DNA of 64,000 bases from Actinomycetospora callitridis (GTDB taxonomy: Bacteria > Actinomycetota > Actinomycetes > Mycobacteriales > Pseudonocardiaceae): assembly GCF_028737265.1 (NCBI RefSeq), contig NZ_JAQZAK010000004.1:372001-436000 (forward strand), written 5' to 3'. Below, piece by piece: positions 13,902 through 22,123 of the stretch. The position numbers and the translations under genes are program-made. The stretch's first letter is position 1. Each line of letters starts with the position of its first letter. The notes under the pieces were generated by a model. That model was not told the origin of the DNA. It made no database searches and saw only the letters and a program-made list of their open reading frames with translations.

Positions 13902-16738
13902 GGCTGCACCGGATCCGGCTGCGCGACTTCCGCGGCGTGCACGATCGTGAGGTGTCGCTCGCCGAGCACGGGGTCACCGTGCTGCAGGGCGACAACGAGG
14001 TGGGCAAGACCTCCACGCTCGTGGCGCTCGACCTGCTCTTCGACGCGGCCGACTCGTCGCGCCGCGCGGAGATCCGCGCCGCCCAGCCGGCCGGGGTCGA
14101 CGCCGGGCCCGAGGTCGAGGCGGAGGTCTCCACCGGCCCGTACCGCTTCGTCTACCGGAAGCGCTGGCTGCGCCGCCCGCGCACCGAGCTGCACGTCACG
14201 GCGCCGGCCCCCGAGCAGCTCACCGGCGCCGACGCCCACGCCCGCGTCGCCGCGATCCTCGACGAGACGATGGACCGGGCGCTGTGGCGGGGCCTGCGCG
14301 TCGAGCAGAACAGCGTCGTCGGGCAGGCCGACCTCGGCGGGCAGGACGCGCTGACCCGCGCGCTCGACCGCGCGGCGTCGGGGCCGGGCGCCTCCCGGGC
14401 CGACCCGAGCGCCGACGACGGGCTGATCGAGCGCGCCGCCGAGGAGCTGCGCCGCTACCGCACCCCGAGCGGCCGGGCCACCGGCGAGCTGCGGGCCGCC
14501 GAGGTGCGCCTCGCCGACGCCGAGGCCGAGGAGGTGCGCTGCCGCGCCGCGCTCGAGGCGGTGGAGCGCGACGTCGCCGCCCGCGACCGCCTCGACGCGG
14601 ACGCCGCGGCCCTCAAGGCCCGCAAGCACGCGCACACCGCCGAGGTCACGGGGCTCGAGGACACCTGGGCCGCCTTGCAGTCGCGGCTGCGCGAGGTCGA
14701 CGCCGCCCGCCAGCACGCGGTGCTCGCCCGGGAGCGCGCCGACGCGGCCCGCGAGCGCCGGGAGACCCGAGACTCCCTGGTCGCCGCCCTCGAGGACGAC
14801 GCCGACACCGCGGCCCGCGCGGCCGAGGCGGTCGCGGCCCACGAGGCCGAGCACGCCGGCGCCCGCGACGAGCGCGACGCCCGCCGCGCCGCCGACACCG
14901 CGGCCCGCGCACGGGCGGGCGAGGCCCGCCGGGCCGCCGACGCGGCCGAGCGGGCGGTGTCCGCCGCGCGCGACCGCGCCGAGCTCGCCGACCTCTCCGA
15001 GCGGCTGCGGCGCGTCGACGAGGCCGCCGCCGGCCTGGCCGCCGCCGAGCGGGCCCTCGCCGCGAGCACGGTGGACGCCGACGACCTCGACGAGCTCGAG
15101 GACCTCGCGCGCGACGTGGTGCGCGCCGAGGCCGCGCGGGACGCCGCCGCCGCGCGGGTCGAGCTGGCGGTGCCCGCCGACGCCGGCGAGCTGACCGTCG
15201 TGGTCGACGGGGAGACCGTCGTGCTCGCGCCCGGTGGCTCGCACACGCTGCCCGTCGCCGGGTCACGGGCGCTGTCGCTGCCCGGGGTCCTCGACGTGCG
15301 CGTCACCCCGGGCCTCGACGACGCCGGCCGCGATGACGCGGTGCGCGAGCGCTCCCGCGCCCTCGCCGAGGCGTGCGAGGACCTCGGGGTCGCCGATCTC
15401 GAGGCCGCCCGTGCCGCGCGCCGGGACGCCGAGGACGCGGCCCGCCGGGCCGACGAGCACCGCGCCGCCCTCGCCCGCGAGCTCGCCGGGCACGGCGACG
15501 CCCCCGCGCTACGCGCCGCCCGCGACGCAGCGCGCACCCGGTTGCCGGACGACGGGACGTCCGCGACCTCGGTGGACGTGACCCCGGTGGACGTGACCTC
15601 GGTGGACGTGACCTCGGTGGACGTGACCTCCGCGGACGTGACAGAGCTGCGCGCCGCCGCCGACACCGCGCGCGCCGACGCCGAGGACGCCGCCCATAGG
15701 GCCGACGAGGCCGACGCGGCGTGCCGCAGCGCCGAGGACACGGTGCGCGAGGCCGACACCCGCGCCGCCGTGCTGGCCGAGCGCGCCGCCGAGGCCCGCC
15801 ACGCGCACACCCGCCGGCTCGAGGAGCTCGACGCCGCCCGCGCCGCCGAGCCCGACGCGACGCTGGCCGAGGCCGAGAGCACGCGGCTCGCGCGCGCCCG
15901 CGACGCCGAGCGCGAGCACGAGGCGATGGCCGCCGCGCTCGCCGACGACGACCCGGACACCGTCGAGGCGCGCGTCCTGAACGCCCGCGCCGTCGCGGAG
16001 CGCCTCGCCGGCGAGGGCGCCCGCCTGGAGCGCGAGCACGCCGAGACCACCGGCCGCCTGCAGGCCGCGGGCCTCGCCGGCTGGCACGACCAGCTGGCCG
16101 CCGCGGAGCTCGAGCTCGACGCCGCGGTGCGCGAGCACGCCGCGGTGGCCCGCCGCGCCGCCGCCGCGCGGCGCCTGCACGAGACCCTGACGCGGCACCG
16201 CGAGCGCGTCCGCCGCTCCTACGTGGCGCCGTTCCGCGCGCAGGTCGAGCGCCTCGCGCGCATCGTGTTCGGCCCGTCGCTGGCGCTCGAGATCGACGAG
16301 GACCTGCGGATCACCCACCGCACGCTCGACGGCACCACGGTGCCCTTCGGCGCGCTCTCCAGCGGAGCCCAGGAGCAGCTCGGGCTGTGTGCGCGGCTGG
16401 CCTGCGCAGCGCTCGTCGACCCGTCCGAGGGCGTCCCGGTGGTCATCGACGACGCGCTCGGCCACTCCGACCCCGACCGGCTCTCCCGGCTCGGCGCCGT
16501 GTTCACCGCGGCCACCTCGGCCCACGGCGCGGCCCAGGTCGTGGTGCTCACCTGCACGCCCGAGCGCTACCACGGCATCGGCGCGGCGACGGTCGTGCCG
16601 CTCGCGCCGTCCCGTCGGCCCGGCGAGCGCGCCGCCTCGGAGCGCTCGGGCCCCGAGGTCGTCCGCGTCGCCGAGGACACGCCGGCCGCGACGCCCGGCA
16701 CGGTCCTCGACCTCCCCCGCGCACCCCGCGCGGGCTGA
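13898..16738 (+). CDS. SbcC/YhaN-like SMC-type ATPase
   Basis: A 946-residue protein. The N-terminal ATPase half has LRDFRGV and the Walker A loop GDNEVGKTS. Long Ala/Arg/Glu-rich coiled-coil arms run from about 190 to 800. The C-terminal half has the signature ALSSGAQEQLGL and Walker B VPVVIDDALGHSD. This is the RecF/SMC arrangement of Rad50-like proteins (mycobacterial Rv1278, Bacillus YhaN). It pairs with the preceding nuclease. Odd feature: a five-copy 15-base repeat (15566-15640) inserts about 25 residues of Thr-Ser-Val-Asp-Val type into the descending coiled coil. Residues around DAGELTVVVDGETVVLAPG form a small beta insert at the hinge. Confidence 0.86.
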   Translation: MRLHRIRLRDFRGVHDREVSLAEHGVTVLQGDNEVGKTSTLVALDLLFDAADSSRRAEIRAAQPAGVDAGPEVEAEVSTGPYRFVYRKRWLRRPRTELHVTAPAPEQLTGADAHARVAAILDETMDRALWRGLRVEQNSVVGQADLGGQDALTRALDRAASGPGASRADPSADDGLIERAAEELRRYRTPSGRATGELRAAEVRLADAEAEEVRCRAALEAVERDVAARDRLDADAAALKARKHAHTAEVTGLEDTWAALQSRLREVDAARQHAVLARERADAARERRETRDSLVAALEDDADTAARAAEAVAAHEAEHAGARDERDARRAADTAARARAGEARRAADAAERAVSAARDRAELADLSERLRRVDEAAAGLAAAERALAASTVDADDLDELEDLARDVVRAEAARDAAAARVELAVPADAGELTVVVDGETVVLAPGGSHTLPVAGSRALSLPGVLDVRVTPGLDDAGRDDAVRERSRALAEACEDLGVADLEAARAARRDAEDAARRADEHRAALARELAGHGDAPALRAARDAARTRLPDDGTSATSVDVTPVDVTSVDVTSVDVTSADVTELRAAADTARADAEDAAHRADEADAACRSAEDTVREADTRAAVLAERAAEARHAHTRRLEELDAARAAEPDATLAEAESTRLARARDAEREHEAMAAALADDDPDTVEARVLNARAVAERLAGEGARLEREHAETTGRLQAAGLAGWHDQLAAAELELDAAVREHAAVARRAAAARRLHETLTRHRERVRRSYVAPFRAQVERLARIVFGPSLALEIDEDLRITHRTLDGTTVPFGALSSGAQEQLGLCARLACAALVDPSEGVPVVIDDALGHSDPDRLSRLGAVFTAATSAHGAAQVVVLTCTPERYHGIGAATVVPLAPSRRPGERAASERSGPEVVRVAEDTPAATPGTVLDLPRAPRAG
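15566..15640 (+). repeat. Five tandem 15-base units inside the SMC-type ATPase gene
   Basis: The unit ACCTCGGTGGACGTG (with one- or two-base variants) is repeated five times in frame and encodes T-[SP]-[VA]-D-V each time. It lies within the coiled-coil region and changes length in whole codons, so copy-number variation would not break the frame. Confidence 0.9.
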
Positions 16739-16778
16739 CCCCGCACGCGTCCCGCTCCGGGTCGTCGCACGCCCGTGG

Positions 16779-16831
16779 GGAGCGAAGGACGCCCCGGCTG
16801 CGTCCCACGCGGTCAGGGTGACCCTCGCTCC
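16779..16831. repeat. 53-base dispersed palindrome, copy 1
   Basis: It begins GGAGCGA and ends TCGCTCC, and lies between the convergent ends of the SMC-type ATPase gene and the DUF1992 gene. By hand alignment 41 of 53 positions match the element at 36201-36253 in the same orientation. It probably also acts as a two-way terminator. Confidence 0.6.
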
Positions 16832-16851
16832 GTCACCCCGGACCGCGCGCG

Positions 16852-17352
16852 TCAGCTCCGGCGACGCAGCCACCGCCGGACACGCGCCCACGCCGACGGC
16901 CGGGGCACGTCCGCCGCCGGCGCGTCCGGCGTCGGCCCCTCCCGCGCGGGCAACGACCGCGTCGCGCGCCCGGCCCGCCAGGCCTCGACGACGTCGTCGG
17001 CGCGGGGCATGCGGACGCTGATCTGCGGGCCGTCGGGGAAGCGCAGCCACTCCGCGACCCGGCGGGCGAGGGCGGCGACGGTGTCGCGGACCTCGCGCTC
17101 GGTGTCCATGTCCCGCACGGTCTCGGGGAGGCGGTCGATCTCGCGGCGCAGGCGCAGCGGCGTCGGCAGCAGGACGTCGTTGGGCAGGCCCTCGCGCTCG
17201 AGGTAGGAGCGCAGCCACCAGTTCTCGTCGTGCGGGCCGTGCAGGGGACGTCCGGCGCCGCGCAGGTTCTCGAACGCACCCTCGTCCTGCGCGTCGCGGA
17301 TCCGCTGCTCCACGACCGACTCGTAACGTTCCCAGTAGGCCTCGTTCGCCAT
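16852..17352 (-). CDS. DUF1992 (DnaJ-like N-terminal) family protein
   Basis: A 166-residue protein from ATG 17352. The N-terminal part YESVVEQRIRDAQDEGAFEN followed by LRGAGRPL matches the DUF1992 signature, in which a short helix and an E/D-G-x-F-x-N-L-x-G-x-G-x-P-L motif are conserved. A second helical part (PLRLRREIDRLPETVRD) follows. The last 40 residues are Pro/Arg-rich. The family is related to the J-protein YdhQ/DJC28 group; molecular function is not established. It lies immediately downstream of pptT (11 bases), so it is probably co-transcribed. Confidence 0.8.
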   Translation of the reverse strand: MANEAYWERYESVVEQRIRDAQDEGAFENLRGAGRPLHGPHDENWWLRSYLEREGLPNDVLLPTPLRLRREIDRLPETVRDMDTEREVRDTVAALARRVAEWLRFPDGPQISVRMPRADDVVEAWRAGRATRSLPAREGPTPDAPAADVPRPSAWARVRRWLRRRS

Positions 17353-17363
17353 CGGGCACCACG

Positions 17364-18044
17364 TTACGACGAGCCGGCCCCCACGGCGATGGCCGTGATC
17401 ACCAGGCCGTCGCGCACCACCCAGCGCCCGGTAAAGGCCGTGATCTCGGCGTCGTCGACCACCGGACCGGGCACGCGCAACGTCGCCCGGAAGGTGCCGT
17501 CCGGGGCGGGCGCGAGGTCGGCGTCCTCGAAGCCCAGCCACCGCCCGGTCAGCGGGAACCAGGCCTTGTAGACGCTCTCCTTCGCACTGAACAGGATCTT
17601 GTCCCACCGCACCTCGGGCTGCTCGCGGGCGAGGCGTTCGAGCAGCGCGCGCTCCCCGGCGTCCGACACCGCCTCGAGCACGCCGTCGGGCAGGGCGGTG
17701 TGCGGCTCGGCGTCGAGCCCGACCGTGCGCACCTGCTCGCGCCACGCCACGGCCGCGGCGCGGAACCCGGCGCAGTGGGTGATCGCGCCGACCACCCCGT
17801 CGGGCCACACCGGCGCGCGCCGCTCCCCCACCGGCACGGCCGGGGCGGCCAACCCGAGCCGGGAGAGGGCGTCGCGGGCGCACGCCCGCGCGGTCGTGAA
17901 CTCCGCCCGCCGGGTCGCGACGGCCTTCGCCACCGCCGGCTCCTCCTCGGGGGCGAGCACGGCGTCCGGGTCGTCGTCGGTACGCGCGGCGACCACCACG
18001 GCCGACGGCAGGACGTCGGCGAGGGAGCCGAGGACGCCGGTCAC
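17364..18044 (-). CDS. pptT: 4'-phosphopantetheinyl transferase, PptT type
   Basis: A 226-residue Sfp-type enzyme that moves 4'-phosphopantetheine from CoA to acyl- and peptidyl-carrier proteins. Family motifs are WPDGVVGAITHCAGF, VGLDAEPH (metal-binding Asp-Glu) and WDKILFSAKESVYKAWFPL, then RWLGFEDA, all close to M. tuberculosis PptT. GTG 18044 is preferred because it overlaps the upstream stop as GTGA; ATG 18056 would give four more residues. It is directly downstream of pptH, the same arrangement as Rv2794c-Rv2795c. It would be needed for fatty-acid-derived lipids, polyketides and siderophores. Confidence 0.92.
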   Translation of the reverse strand: MTGVLGSLADVLPSAVVVAARTDDDPDAVLAPEEEPAVAKAVATRRAEFTTARACARDALSRLGLAAPAVPVGERRAPVWPDGVVGAITHCAGFRAAAVAWREQVRTVGLDAEPHTALPDGVLEAVSDAGERALLERLAREQPEVRWDKILFSAKESVYKAWFPLTGRWLGFEDADLAPAPDGTFRATLRVPGPVVDDAEITAFTGRWVVRDGLVITAIAVGAGSS

Positions 18045-18952
18045 GACCGTGCCCATCGGGCGGACCGCTCGGCGGCCCAGGCGGTGAAGGGATCGGGGCC
18101 CTCGTCGACGGGGCCCGGCAGGATCTCGCGCAGCGCGCCGCGGACGAGCCCGTGGCGCTGCCACTCGCGCGGATAGCCCACCGACACCTCCTCGAAGCGC
18201 ACGCCGTCCTCCTCGGTGGTGCGCGGGATGTGGAGGTGGCCGTAGACCACGGCGACGGCGTCGTGGCGGACGTGCCAGTCGCCGCTCGCGGTCGTCCCGC
18301 ACCACAGCGAGAACTCGGGATACCGCAGGATGCGCGTCGGCTCCGGGGTGAGCGGCCAGTGGTTCACGAGCACCGTCGGCATCCCCGCCGGACGCTCGGC
18401 GAGCCGCGCCTCGGTGATCGCGACGCGGTCGGCGCACCAGGCGGCGGCGTCGGGGAACGGGTCGCTGGACATGAGGATCTCGTCGGTGGCGACGACGCCG
18501 GCCTCGCGGGCGACCTCGAGCGCGGCCTCGTTCGACCAGTCCGCGGGGATCGACGGCGGGCGCACCGAGTAGTCGTAGAGCAGGAACATCGGGCAGACGA
18601 GCACCGGCCCGCCCGCCCCGTCCCACACCGGCCACGGGTCCTCCGGCGTGAGCACCCCGAGGTCGCGGGCGGCCTTGACGAGGTGGTCGTAGCGCGCGGG
18701 ACCGACGAGGTCGACCTCGTCGCCGGGCGGGGTCCACAGCTCGTGGTTGCCCGGCACCCAGATCACCCGCGCGAAGCGCTCGGCCAGGATCTCCAGGGCC
18801 CAGGTGGTGGTGGCGACGCGGTCGCCGACGTCGCCGGCCACGATCAGCCAGTCCCCGGGGTGGGTCGGGTGGAGGTCCTGGACCAGGCTCTCGTTCTCCG
18901 AGCGGTTCACGTGCAGGTCGCTCGTGGCCAGCAGACGCGGGCCGCTGCTCAT
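18041..18952 (-). CDS. pptH: PptH-like phosphopantetheinyl hydrolase (metallophosphoesterase)
   Basis: A 303-residue calcineurin-like phosphoesterase. Motifs: TSDLHVNRSENE (Asp-x-His), VAGDVGD, WVPGNHELW, VNHWPL and YGHLHIPRT. In M. tuberculosis the homologous Rv2795c, co-transcribed with pptT, removes phosphopantetheine from carrier proteins and so opposes PptT. The same gene pair with a 4-base overlap here suggests the same balancing role. Substrate specificity is inferred from the pairing rather than from any residue I can point to. Confidence 0.87.
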   Translation of the reverse strand: MSSGPRLLATSDLHVNRSENESLVQDLHPTHPGDWLIVAGDVGDRVATTTWALEILAERFARVIWVPGNHELWTPPGDEVDLVGPARYDHLVKAARDLGVLTPEDPWPVWDGAGGPVLVCPMFLLYDYSVRPPSIPADWSNEAALEVAREAGVVATDEILMSSDPFPDAAAWCADRVAITEARLAERPAGMPTVLVNHWPLTPEPTRILRYPEFSLWCGTTASGDWHVRHDAVAVVYGHLHIPRTTEEDGVRFEEVSVGYPREWQRHGLVRGALREILPGPVDEGPDPFTAWAAERSARWARS

Positions 18953-19066
18953 GGGGTCCTCCCTGTCTCCGACCTGCACGCTACGTGCCTGCTCTCCCGG
19001 GACATCGCCCTCGTGAGCGGACTCCCACACCGTGTCCCCACCTCGCATGTTTGGCACCATGAGCCG

Positions 19067-20293
19067 GTGCCGCCCCGCCACCGCACATCGCTGCCGATCC
19101 CGGCGCGGATCCGGTCGGTGATGGCCGAGGGTGACTACGAGCGGGCCGGGCTCCTCGACGGCCTCACGGGCGAGGACCGCCGCACGCGGGTGTCGGTGCT
19201 CGAGTCGCTGGCCGCGGACGGCGTCGCCATCGACGCGATGCGCGACGCCATCGACGGCGACCGCCTCGGCCTGCTCCTGCTCGAGCGGACCCTGCGGCCC
19301 GAGGACGGGCACTCGTTCACCGACGTCTGCACGCTGGCCGGGATCGAGCCCGACGTCGTCCGGATCTGGTTCCAGGCCCTCGGACGACCGCTGGCCCCGA
19401 GCCCCGACGACCCGATCTACACCGACGAGGACGTCGAGATCGCCCAGCGGATCCACCGGTACCGCAGCCTGGGCTTCACCGACCAGGAGATGATGCCGGT
19501 CGTCCGCGCGATCGGGCGCGGCGTGCTCAACATCGCCGACGCGCTGGGCGGGCTGCTCGGCGAGGCCCTCCTGCGCCCCGGCGAGCCCGAGCCGGAGCTG
19601 GCCCTGCGCTACGCCACCGAGGCCCGGCGCATCGTCGAGGACGACTCGCTGCACCTGGTGCACCTCGTCGCCGCCGCCCTCGCGGACCGCATCCGCTCGC
19701 ACGCGCTGGCCGTCGAGGAGTCGAACGCGGGGCGGCTGCGCGGCGCGCAGGAGGTCACCGTCTGCTTCGCCGACCTCGTGGGGTTCACCGACCTCGGCGA
19801 GACGGTGACGGCGGTGGAGCTCAGCGAGGTCGCCGAGATGCTGTCGGCCACCGCCACCCAGGTCGCGACGTGGCCGGTGCGTCTGGCCAAGGTCATCGGC
19901 GACGCCGTCATGCTCGTCTCGCCCGACCCGACAGCCCTGCTGCGGGCCACGCTCGACCTCGTCGAGTCCTGGTCGGAGGCCGACGACGGCCGGCCCGCGC
20001 TGCGCGTCGGGGTCGCGATGGGGGTCGGGGTCCCGCACGCCGGGGACTGGTTCGGGCCGCCGGTCAACCTCGCCAGCCGCGTCACCGAGACCGCGCGTCC
20101 GGGCCACGTCACCGTCACCGCGGCCGTCCACGACGCGATCGTGGCGAGCGCGCCGGACGACCCGCCGTTCCGCTTCCGGGCGGCGGCACCCCGCAAGTTC
20201 AAGGGCGTCCGGGGCGCGCAACGGCTGTACCGCGTCCAGCGTCGCCCGTCCGGGTCACACGGCAACGCCGCGCTCACCGATCCGGTGAACTAG
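19067..20293 (+). CDS. Class III adenylate cyclase with N-terminal regulatory domain
   Basis: Up to 408 residues from GTG 19067; ATG 19121 is an alternative start 18 codons in. The N-terminal 190 residues are helical and resemble the autoinhibitory domain of the pH-sensing cyclase Rv1264 (EDGHSFTDVCTLAGIEPD, YRSLGFTDQEMMPVVRAIGRG). The catalytic domain shows VTVCFADLVGFT (first metal Asp), LAKVIGDAVMLVS (Lys and second metal Asp) and GPPVNLASRVTETARPG (Asn/Arg for the transition state). It should make cAMP as a homodimer in the cytoplasm. It diverges from pptH-pptT across a short shared promoter region. Confidence 0.88.
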   Translation: MPPRHRTSLPIPARIRSVMAEGDYERAGLLDGLTGEDRRTRVSVLESLAADGVAIDAMRDAIDGDRLGLLLLERTLRPEDGHSFTDVCTLAGIEPDVVRIWFQALGRPLAPSPDDPIYTDEDVEIAQRIHRYRSLGFTDQEMMPVVRAIGRGVLNIADALGGLLGEALLRPGEPEPELALRYATEARRIVEDDSLHLVHLVAAALADRIRSHALAVEESNAGRLRGAQEVTVCFADLVGFTDLGETVTAVELSEVAEMLSATATQVATWPVRLAKVIGDAVMLVSPDPTALLRATLDLVESWSEADDGRPALRVGVAMGVGVPHAGDWFGPPVNLASRVTETARPGHVTVTAAVHDAIVASAPDDPPFRFRAAAPRKFKGVRGAQRLYRVQRRPSGSHGNAALTDPVN

Positions 20294-20380
20294 TCCGTCA
20301 GCACGTGGCTTCTTAGGCCATTCGGTCTACCTCCTGTCCGGAACGTCGGGGAAGTACCGGCGTCGGAAGGAGTGTTCGAC

Positions 20381-20839
20381 GTGGAGACCACCACCAAGAG
20401 GCGCCTCGGCGCCATCGCCGGCGGCATCGCCCTCGCGTGCGTCGCGGGCGTCGCCCTCGCCGCCTGGCTCTCGAGCGGCGCCGGCACGGCGGAGGGGACC
20501 TCGACCACCGCCGTCAACTCGACCATCGACCCGAGCGGGGGCGGCGCCGGCCTCTACCCGGGAGCGACGGTGGACACCACGGTGACGGTCGACAACCCGA
20601 ACCCGTACCCGGTGGTCGTCGCCTCCATCTCGCCGGGCACCTCCGACGCCACCGCCGGCAACTGCCCCGCCGGCACCGTGACGACCGGGGGTCTGGCCAA
20701 CCCGCCGGGCACCATCGCGCCCGGCGCGACGCGCACCTACACGCTGCCCGCGAAGATGATCAACGACCCGAGCAACGCCTGCCAGGGGAAGACCTTCGTG
20801 CTGCCGCTGACCGCCAGCCTGGCGTCCGCGGCCGGCTGA
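20381..20839 (+). CDS. Exported beta-rich protein, first of three
   Basis: A 152-residue protein. GTG 20381 is chosen over GTG 20372 because the site GGAAGGAG lies 8 bases before it but touches 20372. A basic N-terminus is followed by a hydrophobic signal or anchor (AIAGGIALACVAGVALAAWL), then SSGAG. The exported part is Thr/Gly/Pro-rich with two cysteines (GNCPAG and NACQGK) and a repeated NPNPYPVVV-type strand, as in immunoglobulin-like beta sandwiches. The signal (AAWLSSG) resembles SipW-dependent TasA-type export signals, but no sipW is nearby. It is clearly paralogous to the next gene. Function unknown. Confidence 0.62.
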   Translation: METTTKRRLGAIAGGIALACVAGVALAAWLSSGAGTAEGTSTTAVNSTIDPSGGGAGLYPGATVDTTVTVDNPNPYPVVVASISPGTSDATAGNCPAGTVTTGGLANPPGTIAPGATRTYTLPAKMINDPSNACQGKTFVLPLTASLASAAG

Positions 20840-20842
20840 CCG

Positions 20843-21370
20843 GTGTCCCCCCGTCGCGCCCGCTGGTCCTCGGACCGCCGGCTCTCGTGGCGGTGGTGGA
20901 TCCGCCGCCTCCCGGCCGTCGGCGTGATCGGTGTCGTCGTCGCCGTCCTGCTCGGTGCCGGGCTCGCCTCGGCCGCCTGGCTGTCGAGCGGCGGCGGCAC
21001 CGCGACGTCGCGGGCCGGGCAGGCCCTGCCCCCGACGACGACCACCGTGGCCGGGTCGGCGATCACCTCCGGCCTGCTCTACCCCGGCTCCAGCGGCGAC
21101 GTGAAGATCACGGTGAACAACCCGAACACCTACCCCGTCACCCTGACCTCGGTCACCGCGAACGGCTCGCCGACCGCCACCGGCGGCACGGGCTCGTGCT
21201 CGACCACCGGGGTCACGCTGACCTCCGGGTCCTCGGGCACGACGATCCCGGCGAACGGGTCGGCGACGCTGACCCTGAACAACGCGGCGTCGATGTCCAG
21301 CGCGTCGGACACCGGCTGCCAGAACGCGGTGTTCACGATCCCGGTCACCGTCGCGATCACGAGCGCATGA
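20843..21370 (+). CDS. Exported beta-rich protein, second of three (paralogue)
   Basis: A 175-residue protein from GTG 20843, three bases after the previous stop. A strongly basic, Trp-containing N-terminus precedes a hydrophobic segment (AVGVIGVVVAVLLGAGLASAAWL) and the same SSGGGT start of the exported part. Shared features with the first protein: GLLYPGSSGDVKITVNNPN aligned to GLYPGATVDTTVTVDNPN, two cysteines (GSCSTT and TGCQNA) and a C-terminal strand VFTIPVTVAI. A cell-surface fold of about 120 residues is likely. It overlaps the next gene by ATGA. No enzyme motif is seen. Confidence 0.62.
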   Translation: MSPRRARWSSDRRLSWRWWIRRLPAVGVIGVVVAVLLGAGLASAAWLSSGGGTATSRAGQALPPTTTTVAGSAITSGLLYPGSSGDVKITVNNPNTYPVTLTSVTANGSPTATGGTGSCSTTGVTLTSGSSGTTIPANGSATLTLNNAASMSSASDTGCQNAVFTIPVTVAITSA

Positions 21371-21789
21371 GGCGGCCGGCTCTCGCGACCGTCGCCGCCG
21401 TGGTCGTCACGCTGCTGCTCGCCGGCGGCGGCGTGGCGGCCGCGGCGTGGCGCACCACCACCACCGGTACCGGCACCGCCAAGGCCGGCCAGATCGGCAC
21501 GCCCGCGAACGTCACCATCGGCGCGATCACGTGCACCACCAGCGGGCTCACGACCACCGCGACGATCCCGGTCAGTTGGTCGTCGGTGACCGGGGCGACG
21601 CAGTACACGGTCGAGTCGGGCCGGGTCCTGAACCTGGTGCAGGCCGAGAAGAAGATCGTCACCGGCACGTCGACGACGCTCACGACCTCGACGCTGCTGC
21701 TGAACATCCACGTGCGTGTCACGGCGAGCGCCGGGAAGTGGACGGGCACGCCGAGCAGCACCGTCAGCAAGGCCGTGACCTGCCCCTGA
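21367..21789 (+). CDS. Exported fibronectin-III-like protein, third of three
   Basis: A 140-residue protein from ATG 21367 (ATGA overlap). It has a signal or anchor (LATVAAVVVTLLLAGGGVAAAAW), then a beta-sandwich of fibronectin type III character: IPVSWSSVTGATQYTVES, STLLLNIHVRVTASAGKW, ending AVTCP. One cysteine near the start (AITCTTS) and one at the end could form a disulfide. It differs in sequence from the first two but shares the export signal and the operon, so the three are likely assembled or displayed together. Function unknown. Confidence 0.6.
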   Translation: MRRPALATVAAVVVTLLLAGGGVAAAAWRTTTTGTGTAKAGQIGTPANVTIGAITCTTSGLTTTATIPVSWSSVTGATQYTVESGRVLNLVQAEKKIVTGTSTTLTTSTLLLNIHVRVTASAGKWTGTPSSTVSKAVTCP

Positions 21790-22123
21790 GCTGCTCCGAC
21801 ACCTGCGATGATGGTGGGCCGGGGCCCGCTCCCCAGCTGCCTGATCCGGCCCACCACCACGCGGACGGTGCCCCCGGGCACCGGCACCGGGAAGGTCCTC
21901 ACCGGTGTATGGAGGAGCGTGCGGCCAGTTCGACCCGGGCACCAGGGTTTCCCCCGAGGTTCACTCGACGAGGGCACGGGTTCACTCGACCTGGCTAATG
22001 ACGACGACGACCCCCGGCACTGCCCAGAGGGGCCCTCGCCGGACTGCACGTCCGGATTCCCGGGTTGAGCACAGGTGAGTCGACTGGTACAGATATAGGA
22101 TTACATAGTCCTCAGGAGTACTC
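21790..22123. other. Upstream region of the DUF899 operon with direct repeat and palindrome
   Basis: No gene is seen in these 334 bases. GGTTCACTCGAC occurs twice (21958-21969 and 21979-21990), 21 bases apart, which is two helical turns. Closer to the gene, AT-rich sequence (TACAGATATAGGATTACATAG) probably contains the -10 region. An imperfect palindrome GGAnTAnnTAnTCC lies at 22098-22111. AGGAG then precedes the ATG at 22124 as the ribosome binding site. The arrangement suggests a regulated promoter. Confidence 0.45.

Noticed and set aside
14455..16050. 531-codon reverse frame inside the SMC-type ATPase gene
   Set aside because: Ser/Ala/Arg-rich translation typical of antisense to GC-rich coiled-coil sequence.
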